Assembly (NCBI RefSeq): GCF_000421465.1
Contig: NZ_ATXB01000002.1
Coordinates: 610,690-674,689 of the forward strand
Length of the DNA stretch: 64,000 nt
Direction of reading: 5' to 3'
DNA from: Methylohalobius crimeensis 10Ki
Lineage (GTDB): Bacteria > Pseudomonadota > Gammaproteobacteria > Methylococcales > Methylothermaceae
The notes under the pieces are model-generated. The model was not told the DNA's origin. It ran no database searches and saw nothing but the letters and a program-made list of their open reading frames with translations. Position 1 is the first letter of the stretch; each line of letters opens with the position of its first letter. This document shows, piece after piece, positions 1-8,407 of the stretch. A program made the translations under genes and the position numbers.

Positions 1-1
1 C

Positions 2-109
2 GACTGCGGCGCGAAACTGGGCTACTTGGAGGCCACCGTCGATCACGCCCTGCAGCATCCGGAACTGGCCGAAGATTTTCGGGCTTATCTCAAAAGTTTG
101 AATCTGTAG
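2..109 (+). CDS. galU: UTP-glucose-1-phosphate uridylyltransferase, C-terminal end (partial)
   Basis: The last 35 codons of a gene that enters from the left edge, ending at the TAG at 107-109. The peptide begins DCGAKLGYLEA and ends YLKSLNL. This matches the conserved tail of bacterial GalU, where 'DCGxKLGY' precedes a short helical extension. GalU makes UDP-glucose from UTP and glucose-1-phosphate for glycogen, cell-surface glycans and trehalose. Only the tail is present, so the catalytic residues cannot be checked. A glycogen phosphorylase lies at the other end of the window. Confidence 0.8.
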   Translation, partial: DCGAKLGYLEATVDHALQHPELAEDFRAYLKSLNL

Positions 110-243
110 GGGCGTTTCGCGAACCGCCTCTACCGGAGGCAACATTCAACGCCAGATCAGGGAAAAATCGAAATCGATCCGGCAGTCGCTTTTCAAATCA
201 AACGGGTAGCGGTCGGACTGCTTCCCTCAAGGACCGACAGTGT

Positions 244-1080
244 TCATACCTCGATCAGCGAACCATGCACCCAGCCCTCGTGACCGCCGGAGGAAACCAG
301 GAACCAACGCGCATGCTCGTCGCCGTTGCGATACCAGCCGCTGCGCAGCACCTCCACCGCCGCCCCCTTGGGAAGGACTTGGATGACGTTATCGTGATAG
401 GAGGGCCAACGGCGCTGATTGGTATTGGCCAGCATGATTCCGTCGTTGCCGTCGTCGCTTTCTCTTCCGGTCAATTTCGCCTGCAGATGAAAAAGCGGAA
501 ATAGCGGGTTGGTATCTACTTTACGCCCCGGACTCACTTTCCAATGGGGCCACAGCCAACGCAAATCGTACTTGGCGAACAAGCAGGCGCAGACCGCCTC
601 CACTGCGGCCAACTGAGCGCTGCTGTAATCCATCCAGCCACCGAAGTCGTGTTTCGGAGTGCTTTTCTCGATGATGGTATATTCCCGATCGTCGTATACC
701 TCACCGAACCAGGCCCGATAGCGACCGTTGCCCAACGGCTCCAGCCGCCCCGGATTGACGATTTCGATGCCAATGGCGAAATTGTTGACCCCATCCCGCC
801 CATTGAGTGTGGAACGGCCGGCGTGCCACGTCTTTGCGTTGAAAGGCGCCATTTGCACCACGCCACCGTCGTGGTCAATCACCAAATGCGCCGATGCCTT
901 GGCGGCGGGATTGAGAAACCACCTCACCGACGACTCCCCGTCCAGGCGGCCGGCGGTGTCATGCACTACGATGCCTTCCGGTTTGAGCGTAAAGCGTCGG
1001 GTGCGGTTCGGGGTCAGACGATAATCCACCTGACGATCGGCCTGGAAAAGGCGGTGATTGCGGACGGAAAAAACCATCAT
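244..1080 (-). CDS. N-acetylmuramoyl-L-alanine amidase with C-terminal SH3-like domain
   Basis: The N-terminal half carries an Amidase_2 (PGRP-like) zinc amidase domain: 'GIVVHDTAG' with the first zinc histidine, 'SAHLVIDHDG', 'KTWHAGRS' and 'NFAIGIEIVNPG'. These enzymes cut the bond between MurNAc and the stem peptide of peptidoglycan. The last 65 residues or so ('MLANTNQRRWPSYHDNVIQ' to the end) resemble a bacterial SH3 wall-binding domain. I chose the ATG pair at 1075-1080 because a GGGGA-type ribosome site sits directly before it; the upstream in-frame ATG at 1120-1122 has none. No clear signal peptide is seen, so it may act in the cytoplasm or in lysis. It could also be phage-derived, but nothing nearby supports that. 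Confidence 0.8.
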   Translation of the reverse strand: MMVFSVRNHRLFQADRQVDYRLTPNRTRRFTLKPEGIVVHDTAGRLDGESSVRWFLNPAAKASAHLVIDHDGGVVQMAPFNAKTWHAGRSTLNGRDGVNNFAIGIEIVNPGRLEPLGNGRYRAWFGEVYDDREYTIIEKSTPKHDFGGWMDYSSAQLAAVEAVCACLFAKYDLRWLWPHWKVSPGRKVDTNPLFPLFHLQAKLTGRESDDGNDGIMLANTNQRRWPSYHDNVIQVLPKGAAVEVLRSGWYRNGDEHARWFLVSSGGHEGWVHGSLIEV

Positions 1081-1192
1081 TCTCCCCTGACGAATGTATT
1101 TGTTCCAAGAAACCTTGGACATGCTACAACAAATCTCAACCGCCCTTATCGAGAAAAGGATAAATGATTGTTCTTATCCACCCTCAACCTCA

Positions 1193-1216
1193 CCTTCTCC
1201 CGCCAGCGGGAGAAGG
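1193..1216. repeat. REP-like palindrome, copy 1
   Basis: A 24-bp inverted repeat with 10-bp arms (CCTTCTCCCG, CGGGAGAAGG, loop CCAG). Variants recur at 1287, 1945 and 2032. It lies between the amidase and the ExbB/receptor remnant. This is the look of a dispersed intergenic REP-type repeat. Confidence 0.75.
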
Positions 1217-1286
1217 AACGAAAACTTTTGCTACCCTCTTGGTTCCCCCTTCTGTCGCCGGCAAGAGCCTCGCAAAAGCATGGATC

Positions 1287-1309
1287 CCTTCTCCCCTCAG
1301 GGGAGAAGG
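1287..1309. repeat. REP-like palindrome, variant copy
   Basis: CCTTCTCCCC, three bases, then GGGGAGAAGG. It is the same arm family as the copy at 1193 with a different centre. It lies just downstream of the stop codon of the fused remnant and may also act as a terminator. Confidence 0.65.
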
Positions 1310-1333
1310 CTAGGATGAGGGGGAATCAATCCA

Positions 1334-2005
1334 TTAGAAATCATAGGTGACAGTCGCGTATAGGTTGCGGCCGGGGTTGGGTACCCGCGTTCCCACGGGC
1401 AGATCGCGTGTGTCGCGGACCCGATTGAGACCGTTGACACGCTCCAATCGGAGGTTTGTCGTTCGTTGTTGTACACTGATGGCGGTGGCATTCTGGCTGG
1501 CCTGAGCAAAAAGCGCTTCCATGTCCCCTGCCTGCTGGTGCCATTTCCGCTCCATCTCGGCCAAACGCGCTTCGTTGGCTTCGAATTGCGCGCGCAGCTG
1601 GTCGGCCCTGGTCTGTTCCCGGCTCAACTGAGCGCTGATCTCGGCCAATAATTGGCGTTGCCGGTTGCGTTCGCGCAGGAACCGCTCCAAACGTTCCTGT
1701 TGATGCTTGCGCTCAAGCAGACCTTCCTCGCGGATGGTTTTGACCAACTGTTCCAAGCTCACCACCTCGGCCGCCCGGGATAGTTGCGTGTTGCCAATAA
1801 ATAGCCACAACAGCATCAAAAGGCTGATTACAAACTTAATCCGACCTGAGATGAAGCGGGGTTCGGCGGCCTGCCTTCCGGGACGCCGTGAACCCATCCC
1901 CGGGGGCTCGATCGCGACCGTCCGGGAATGACTCAAGTAGAATCCCTTCTCCCGCCAGCGGGAGAAGGTTAGGAAGAGGCTGGATCTAATTGAAATAAAA
2001 GGCAT
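1334..2005 (-). pseudogene. Fusion remnant: N-terminus of long ExbB/TtpC-type protein joined to a TonB-receptor C-terminus
   Basis: The open frame is 223 codons. Residues 55-80 look like a signal peptide (FVISLLMLLWLFIG...SRAA). Residues 80-168 form a charged coiled coil of the kind found before the membrane domain of long MotA/TolQ/ExbB (TtpC-type) proteins. From about residue 170 the sequence changes to 'NPGRNLYATVTYDF', ending in a terminal aromatic residue as TonB-dependent receptors do. All ExbB membrane segments are missing. The neighbour beyond the IS110 element is a DUF3450 gene, which in intact genomes usually sits directly before such an ExbB gene. I infer a deletion from mid-exbB into the end of a receptor gene. 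The first 54 residues run through a REP-like repeat and are probably not translated; the true start is unclear (ATG at 1816 is one candidate). Confidence 0.6.
1945..1968. repeat. REP-like palindrome, copy 2
   Basis: The same 24-bp palindrome as at 1193, here inside the apparent 5' end of the ExbB/receptor remnant. This suggests that the first codons of that frame are intergenic sequence. Confidence 0.75.
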
Positions 2006-2031
2006 TTTGATTTAAACCACCCTCACCCCAT

Positions 2032-2053
2032 CCCTCTCCCGCCAGCGGGAGAG
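2032..2053. repeat. REP-like palindrome, copy 3, at the IS110 edge
   Basis: CCCTCTCCCG, CCAG, then CGGGAGAG. The expected last bases of the right arm are lost, and the IS110 element begins within a few bases. It is therefore a candidate for the IS insertion target. Confidence 0.65.
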
Positions 2054-2068
2054 CAACCGTGTTTAAAG

Positions 2069-3250
<1,182 letters not shown>

Positions 3251-3303
3251 GAAACCGACTCTATGAGGCGAACGTTCTTCCCCCGCCTGTTTCCACCCGC
3301 CAC

Positions 3304-4143
3304 TCATGGCGCCTCCGGTGCAGGTACCGGCAAGGTCACCAGATTCGGCGGCGCCTGCTTGGCGGCGATCCGCATGGCATGGTCCAAGGAACGTAGATAA
3401 TCTCGATCCAGTACCCGCCAACTGCGCGTGGCTTCCTCCCACACGCCGGCTTCGAGACCATCCAGGGTCAGATAATAGAGCCCCACCCGCCCGAAGCGCA
3501 GAAAACGCACCGTGCGCGTTTTGCCATTGTCGGCCAAGGGTCCCTCGTAGGTTTCGATGTTGTGGCCGTATTGGGCTTCTATTCGGAAAGCCTCCATCAG
3601 GCGGCGGTATTTTTCCGGCAACGCCACGTCGGCGCGGTTCATCAGCTCACGCAATGACCGCACCCGTTCCAGCCGTTCCTGGGGCAGAAAGGGCGTATCC
3701 ACTTCGACGACTTTCTCCAGCGCCGCGAGCATCTCTAAGAGAAAGGGGAACAGCTTCTGCTTGAGCGTTTCCAGTTCCTCGAGCTGCGCCTCTCTGCGCG
3801 AGAGTTCCGTGGCCTGATCGGCCAACAGCTTATCCAATTGATCGTTATAACGGGTCAGTTCATCCAATTCGGCCAAGTTGGCGCGGTATTCCTCGACCAT
3901 TCTTCGGGTTTCATCGTCGAGGGAATCGATTTTGGTTTGCACCCCGGCGGCCTGTTTTTGAGTGTTCACCTGTTGCTGGATGGCTCGATCCACTTGGGCT
4001 GAGTCGGCGGGTGTCGGCCAGGCCGGAAAAATCAGTGTCAAAATCAAAACAATGGGGGTTGCGGGTGGCTTGGGCGTGGGTTCACGGCGTCCTCCGACCC
4101 AATCACCCGCAACCCTTCTCCCAACTGACCGATACGTGATCAT
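3304..4143 (-). CDS. DUF3450 family periplasmic protein (TonB2-system type)
   Basis: The ATG at 4141-4143 overlaps the TGA of the upstream Cu ATPase (ATGA), so translation may be coupled. The first 30 residues or so are unusual and may not be translated; the hydrophobic stretch 'IVLILTLIFPAW' followed by 'ADSA' looks like the real signal peptide. After it come a long coiled coil ('VDRAIQQQVNTQ...') and the conserved DUF3450 core ('MLAALEKVVEVDTPFL', 'RFGRVGLYYLTLDG'). In intact genomes this gene begins a DUF3450-ExbB-ExbB-ExbD-TonB-TPR cluster that energises outer-membrane receptors. Here the partners are gone: only an exbB fragment remains beyond the IS110. Confidence 0.75.
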   Translation of the reverse strand: MITYRSVGRRVAGDWVGGRREPTPKPPATPIVLILTLIFPAWPTPADSAQVDRAIQQQVNTQKQAAGVQTKIDSLDDETRRMVEEYRANLAELDELTRYNDQLDKLLADQATELSRREAQLEELETLKQKLFPFLLEMLAALEKVVEVDTPFLPQERLERVRSLRELMNRADVALPEKYRRLMEAFRIEAQYGHNIETYEGPLADNGKTRTVRFLRFGRVGLYYLTLDGLEAGVWEEATRSWRVLDRDYLRSLDHAMRIAAKQAPPNLVTLPVPAPEAP

Positions 4144-6581
4144 TTGCGCTGCAACCGTAACGAATTGGCCACCACCGAGACCGAACTCAACGCCATGGCT
4201 CCGGAAGCGATCATCGGGCTGAGTCTGCCCATGGCCGCCACCGGTATCGCCACGGTGTTATAACCGAATGCCCAGAACAGGTTCTGGCGGATGACTTTGA
4301 GAGTGAAGGCGGAAATCTCGATGGCATCGGCCACTTTTTCGATGTCGCCTTGAACGAGGGTGATATCGGACGCGTCGATGGCGATGTCGGTGCCGCTGCC
4401 GACGGCAAAGCTCACGTCCGCCGCCGCCAAGGCGGGAGCGTCGTTGATACCGTCGCCGATCATGCCGACATTTTCTCCTTGACGCTGCAATTGGCGGATC
4501 TCCGCCAGCTTATCGTCGGGCTTGGCGCCGGCGATGACCTCTCCGATCCCCACCTGACGGGCGATGAAGCGGGCGGTGGTTGCCACGTCTCCGGTGACCA
4601 TCATGGTTTTCACCCCCATTCGATGGAGGCGATCGATCGCCGCCTTGGCATTCGGACGCGGTTGGTCGGCGATGCCGATCAAGGCCGCCGGCCGGCGATC
4701 CAAAGCCACGTAAACCGGTGTTTTACCTACCTCGCTGAGCTTTTCCACCCGATTTTCCAGCCCCGCCAAGAGCACCTCATGGCGGTTCATCCACGCTTGA
4801 TTGCCGATCATAATCTCGCGATTTTCGACCCGAGCCCGAACCCCTTCTCCCGGAACCGCCTCGAAATCCATCGCCGCCGGTATTCGAACCCCTTCCTGTT
4901 CGGCCTTTTCCACGATGGCGCGGGCCAGGAAATGTTCCGAATTGATCTCCGCCGCCGCGGTCCAAGCCAGTAAGGCGGTTCGTTCCCAATCGGAGAGATT
5001 GATGAAATCGGTCACTTCCGGCCGGCCCTCGGTGATGGTGCCGGTCTTGTCGAAAACGATGGCGGAGAGATGGGCGGCCAACTCCAGACTTTCGCCGTTT
5101 TTGATATAGATGCCGCGGCGGGCGGCTTGGCCGGTGCCGACCATGATCGCCGCCGGGGTCGCAAGCCCCAGGGCGCAGGGACAGGCGATGAGCAGAACCG
5201 CGATGGTGTTGCCGAGGGCGGGAGCAAACCGAGCGCTCTTGAGCAGCCATCCACCGAAGGTCAAACCGGCGATTCCCATCACCGAAGGGACGAACACCGA
5301 CGAGATGCGATCCACCGTCTTCTGAATCGGCAGTTTCGAAGCTTGCGCCTGATCCACCAAATGGACGATCCCGGCCAGGACCGTATCCGGCCCCACCGCC
5401 GTCACCTTGAATCGAAACGCGCCCGGCCCGTTGATGCAGCCGCCGATCACTTTATCACCGGCATTTTTCACCACCGGCATGGATTCGCCGGTGAGCATGG
5501 ACTCGTCCACCGTGGTGGCGCCCTCGAGCACGATCCCGTCGGTGGGAATGCGCTCACCGGGACGCACCAAGAGCAGATCGTCGAGACGCACCTCCTCGAT
5601 GGGGATGACTTTCTCCTTGCCGTTTTCGAGGCGGGTGGCGGTCTGGGGCTGGAGATCGATGAGCTTGTAGACCGCTTCGTGAGCCTGGCCTTTGGCCTTT
5701 TCTTCCAGATAGCGGCCCAACAACACGAAGGTGATGATTCCCGCGGCGGCCTCGAAATATAACCCCCCGGATCGACTCAAGAGCAAGGCGGGCACGCTGT
5801 AACCGTAAGCCGCCCCGGTACCCAAGGCCACCAGGCTGTCCATATTGGCCGATTTCCGCTTGGCCAACGCCCAGGCTTTTTGGAAAAACGACCGGCCGCT
5901 GATGAAAACCACCGGCGTGGTGAGGAGAAACTGAATCCAGTGCCAAATCCGCCGCTTGGGCATGGCCATGGCGATGAGGATCGCCGGAGTGCTGAGCACT
6001 GCCGCCCATACGAAGCGGCGCCGGGATTCCTTGATCCGCCGATGCTCCCTTTCCATCAGCAGCTTGCGCTGGGTGAGGTTGTCCAACGGAAGGGCCCGGT
6101 AACCCAGTTTTCGCACTTGCCGGTAGACTTCCTCCTTGGTCAGGACGCCGACGACTTGCGCCGTCTCGGCGGCGAAGTTGACGTTGACCTCGCGGATGCG
6201 CGGATCGCGCCGAAGGAGCATTTCGATCAACAGGGCGCAGGAGGCGCAGGTCATCCCTTCCACGGCGAATTGTGCCTCCACCGTCGGGGCATCCGGATCG
6301 ACTTCTTCGATGCCTTGGAACATGCCGGTCTTCGCGGCGGCGAGATTTTCCAGCAGCGCGTCGCAAATCTTGACAAGCGCGGCCAAGGGCAGCGCCTGGG
6401 GATCGAACCAGACGGTCACCGAACCGATGGCGGGCACCGCTTTGACCTGTTTGATGCCATCGCGCTTGGCAAGCAGAATTTCGAACAGATAGGTTTTTTC
6501 CGGATCGTTTTTCAGTGCAGGCACCACGATCCGGATCCTGCGGCGCAACCGGTGGACGATTGAAAAATGCTCGGGAGTCAT
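4140..6581 (-). CDS. Heavy-metal (copper-type) P1B ATPase
   Basis: A protein of 813 aa. After an N-terminal region of about 90 residues resembling a degenerate HMA fold comes a metal-binding HMA domain with 'GMTCASC'. The membrane and catalytic core has the 'CPCALGLATPAA' metal-channel motif, 'TGES' for dephosphorylation, 'DKTGTITEG' with the phosphorylated Asp, and the hinge motif 'GDGINDAPALAAADVS'. CPC with these surrounding residues points to Cu(I) or Ag(I) export across the inner membrane, or loading of cuproenzymes. The start overlaps the stop of the upstream gene by one base (TAATG), and the stop overlaps the DUF3450 start, so the genes look co-translated. Confidence 0.92.
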   Translation of the reverse strand: MTPEHFSIVHRLRRRIRIVVPALKNDPEKTYLFEILLAKRDGIKQVKAVPAIGSVTVWFDPQALPLAALVKICDALLENLAAAKTGMFQGIEEVDPDAPTVEAQFAVEGMTCASCALLIEMLLRRDPRIREVNVNFAAETAQVVGVLTKEEVYRQVRKLGYRALPLDNLTQRKLLMEREHRRIKESRRRFVWAAVLSTPAILIAMAMPKRRIWHWIQFLLTTPVVFISGRSFFQKAWALAKRKSANMDSLVALGTGAAYGYSVPALLLSRSGGLYFEAAAGIITFVLLGRYLEEKAKGQAHEAVYKLIDLQPQTATRLENGKEKVIPIEEVRLDDLLLVRPGERIPTDGIVLEGATTVDESMLTGESMPVVKNAGDKVIGGCINGPGAFRFKVTAVGPDTVLAGIVHLVDQAQASKLPIQKTVDRISSVFVPSVMGIAGLTFGGWLLKSARFAPALGNTIAVLLIACPCALGLATPAAIMVGTGQAARRGIYIKNGESLELAAHLSAIVFDKTGTITEGRPEVTDFINLSDWERTALLAWTAAAEINSEHFLARAIVEKAEQEGVRIPAAMDFEAVPGEGVRARVENREIMIGNQAWMNRHEVLLAGLENRVEKLSEVGKTPVYVALDRRPAALIGIADQPRPNAKAAIDRLHRMGVKTMMVTGDVATTARFIARQVGIGEVIAGAKPDDKLAEIRQLQRQGENVGMIGDGINDAPALAAADVSFAVGSGTDIAIDASDITLVQGDIEKVADAIEISAFTLKVIRQNLFWAFGYNTVAIPVAAMGRLSPMIASGAMALSSVSVVANSLRLQRK

Positions 6582-7174
6582 TATTTAGGCAGGCGGGAAC
6601 GAACCAGCAAATAGGTCAGATAAAACACTGCCGCCCACTCGTAGCGGTGCTTGATGGGATTGGGCAGCCATTGGGTGACGATCCGGTGCCAGTGCATCTT
6701 GATGAGATAGAGCACCAGGACATCGTTGGCGAATTCGAAGGCGAATTCCTTGGGATCGTGGAGAAACTTCGGACCGCCCTGCCACCCCCGTCGGGCCAAG
6801 ATACCGAAGGCGGTGAAGGTCTCCCGTACTGCCTCGACCTTCTCCCGGAACCAGCGGACGAGAGGGGTCTGCTTGATCCGCACCAAGGGGGAAGGACGCG
6901 GTACCGGAGGACGGGGTTTAAGTTGTCCCTGCTGTTCCAAACGGGTAACGATCGCATGGAAGCGGCGGGTGAACCGAGGGTAGGCGCAGAATGCTTCCTG
7001 GTAGCGAACCGACAGCTTGTTGCCGCGCCGAACCACCCGGTAGACGCCGTCCAACGCCCGCAGTTCCGCGATCAAGAGCGCGGCGGCCTCCGGCCGGCAC
7101 AATTCCGGCGGAAGCTGAAAGCGCACATGCCCCGGCGCCCGGTAGCGAAGAATAATCCGACGGGTAATAATCAA
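6581..7174 (-). CDS. HMA2-like protein of the copper operon, unknown function
   Basis: A protein of 197 aa. The first 75 residues ('RRIILRYRAPGHVRFQLP...VYRVVRRGNKLSVRYQ') resemble the degenerate HMA-type domain that also begins the ATPase next door ('LRRRIRIVVPAL'), but with no CxxC. A basic, Pro-rich linker and a C-terminal stretch with a possible membrane segment ('WAAVFYLTYLLV') follow. The tight junctions on both sides place it in the ATPase operon. It may be an assembly or docking partner of the ATPase; that is inference from context. Confidence 0.6.
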   Translation of the reverse strand: MIITRRIILRYRAPGHVRFQLPPELCRPEAAALLIAELRALDGVYRVVRRGNKLSVRYQEAFCAYPRFTRRFHAIVTRLEQQGQLKPRPPVPRPSPLVRIKQTPLVRWFREKVEAVRETFTAFGILARRGWQGGPKFLHDPKEFAFEFANDVLVLYLIKMHWHRIVTQWLPNPIKHRYEWAAVFYLTYLLVRSRLPK

Positions 7175-7177
7175 GGT

Positions 7178-7600
7178 TTATTTTTTTCCTCCAGGCCCCT
7201 TTTCGCCGCCTTCTTCCTGGCTTTCAGCCACGATGTCTTCCAGGGATTCCCTTTGCTGAAGGACGAAATCCCTGCTTTTTTCTCCCGCTTGCAGGGTGGT
7301 GGCGATGATCTCCTTGCGATAGCGGTACACCACCACACCGGCGGCAACGCCGAGGCCGAACATTAGCCAGGGATGACGGTACAATCTGCTCATTAACGAT
7401 CCTCCTTTGGTGACACCGGCCGTAACGGCGGCGCCTTTGGCAGCGGTTTTCATGGAATGGGTGGCGCCATGCATCATGGGGGACGGCCCCATCATTTCTC
7501 CCATCATGGGTCCGTGGGGACCAGGCCCCCGCATCGCGCCACCCGCCGCGTGGGCGGCAGCCTCCACCATTTTCTTTTTGTCGCCGTGTACATGGGCCAT
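7178..7600 (-). CDS. Met/His-rich YtxH-like membrane protein
   Basis: A protein of 140 aa. The N-terminal 50 residues are rich in His, Met and Gly ('MAHVHGDKKK', 'GPHGPMMGEMMGPSPMMHG'), a composition typical of soft-metal binding. One membrane segment follows ('PWLMFGLGVAAGVVVYRYR') and then a charged tail, as in YtxH or DUF5132-type proteins. It sits three bases upstream of the HMA2-like gene and belongs to the copper operon. A role in holding or passing Cu(I) at the inner membrane is a reasonable guess but not shown. Confidence 0.65.
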   Translation of the reverse strand: MAHVHGDKKKMVEAAAHAAGGAMRGPGPHGPMMGEMMGPSPMMHGATHSMKTAAKGAAVTAGVTKGGSLMSRLYRHPWLMFGLGVAAGVVVYRYRKEIIATTLQAGEKSRDFVLQQRESLEDIVAESQEEGGEKGPGGKK

Positions 7601-7623
7601 GGTTATACTCCTAACGGTTTTCT

Positions 7624-7818
7624 TCAGGAACCGGCATCGGGAGCCTGTGAAGAGGATTCTTCCGGCTCCTCGACGATTTCGTTCTCATGTAGCATACGAT
7701 AAATTCCCAAGCAACCCTCACAACAAAACTGCTTGACTCCATTCTTGGTTTGAAGGCGGAAATCGGGGATTTCCACCGGCAAGCCGCAAAGGTCGCAACT
7801 GCGCTTGTCTTCACTCAT
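7624..7818 (-). CDS. Small metal-binding protein (ATPase-associated zinc-finger/TRASH type)
   Basis: A protein of 64 aa. It has paired cysteine motifs 'CDLCGLPV' and 'QFCCEGCLGIY'. This arrangement is the metal-binding domain often found at the N-terminus of heavy-metal P-type ATPases (CxxCxLP followed by FCCxGC). Here it is a free-standing protein, the first gene of the leftward copper operon that ends with the ATPase and DUF3450 genes. It probably binds or delivers Cu(I). Confidence 0.75.
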   Translation of the reverse strand: MSEDKRSCDLCGLPVEIPDFRLQTKNGVKQFCCEGCLGIYRMLHENEIVEEPEESSSQAPDAGS

Positions 7819-7929
7819 TGATATCCAATACTTGTCGATGAATGGCTCGCCGATTTTAGCACTTCATTATCGAGCAATAAAAAAAGGGGCACCCTCCTTG
7901 GCGCCCTATCCGATATGATCCGGAATCGA

Positions 7930-8163
7930 TCAATGACAGCTGAAGCCGCCTACATCGCCGCATTCCTCGCCCTTGCCGTTGCTAACCGCCCGACTCGAGG
8001 CGCGCATGAGCGCCATCCGCATGGCGCCGGTCAAGGCCGCCCCCATGCCCAGCCGACTCGCCATGGCCGGCACCAGAATCAAGGCCGCCACGGTCAGGCC
8101 GGTACTTAACAACAATGCGCCACCGTCGTATTGAGAAGACTGGACCAATGCTTTTTCGCTCAT
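7930..8163 (-). CDS. Small hydrophobic protein with Met-rich helix, copper neighbourhood
   Basis: A protein of 77 aa. I chose the ATG at 8161-8163 because GAGGTG lies at the right distance upstream; a longer in-frame start at 8250 lacks this. It has one or two membrane segments ('LLLSTGLTVAALILVPAMA' and the Met-rich 'MGAALTGAMRMALMRAS'). It ends with Cys and His residues ('ECGDVGGFSCH'), which could bind metal. No family was recognised. It lies between the copper operon and the palindrome at 8277. Confidence 0.55.
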   Translation of the reverse strand: MSEKALVQSSQYDGGALLLSTGLTVAALILVPAMASRLGMGAALTGAMRMALMRASSRAVSNGKGEECGDVGGFSCH

Positions 8164-8276
8164 AATAAACACCTCGTAACCAGATTGCCGATTGATATTT
8201 AGCATAATTTGTGCCAATTTATTAAAACTCTGAAAAACAACAAATTTCATATCGTTTTAAGCCACTCATCGGTCAA

Positions 8277-8318
8277 AACTGCGGCATATCACACAGAGGT
8301 GTGTGATATGCCGCAGTT
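8277..8318. promoter_or_regulatory. Perfect 19-bp inverted repeat (operator or hairpin)
   Basis: AACTGCGGCATATCACACA, four bases, then its exact reverse complement. It lies between two divergent genes, 114 bp from the 77-aa gene and 90 bp from the TauE-like start. No U-run follows on either strand, so it is not a typical terminator. The inner part (CATATCACACAG, three bases, TGTGTGATATG) recurs at 47445-47470 in the other copper region. Confidence 0.7.
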
Positions 8319-8407
8319 ATTCATTTCCAGTCACGACCGATCACCACCCAAGGCTTTGCATATTTTTTGCTAGAAATAATGGTTTGACACTTGTGGGAGA
8401 CAACACC

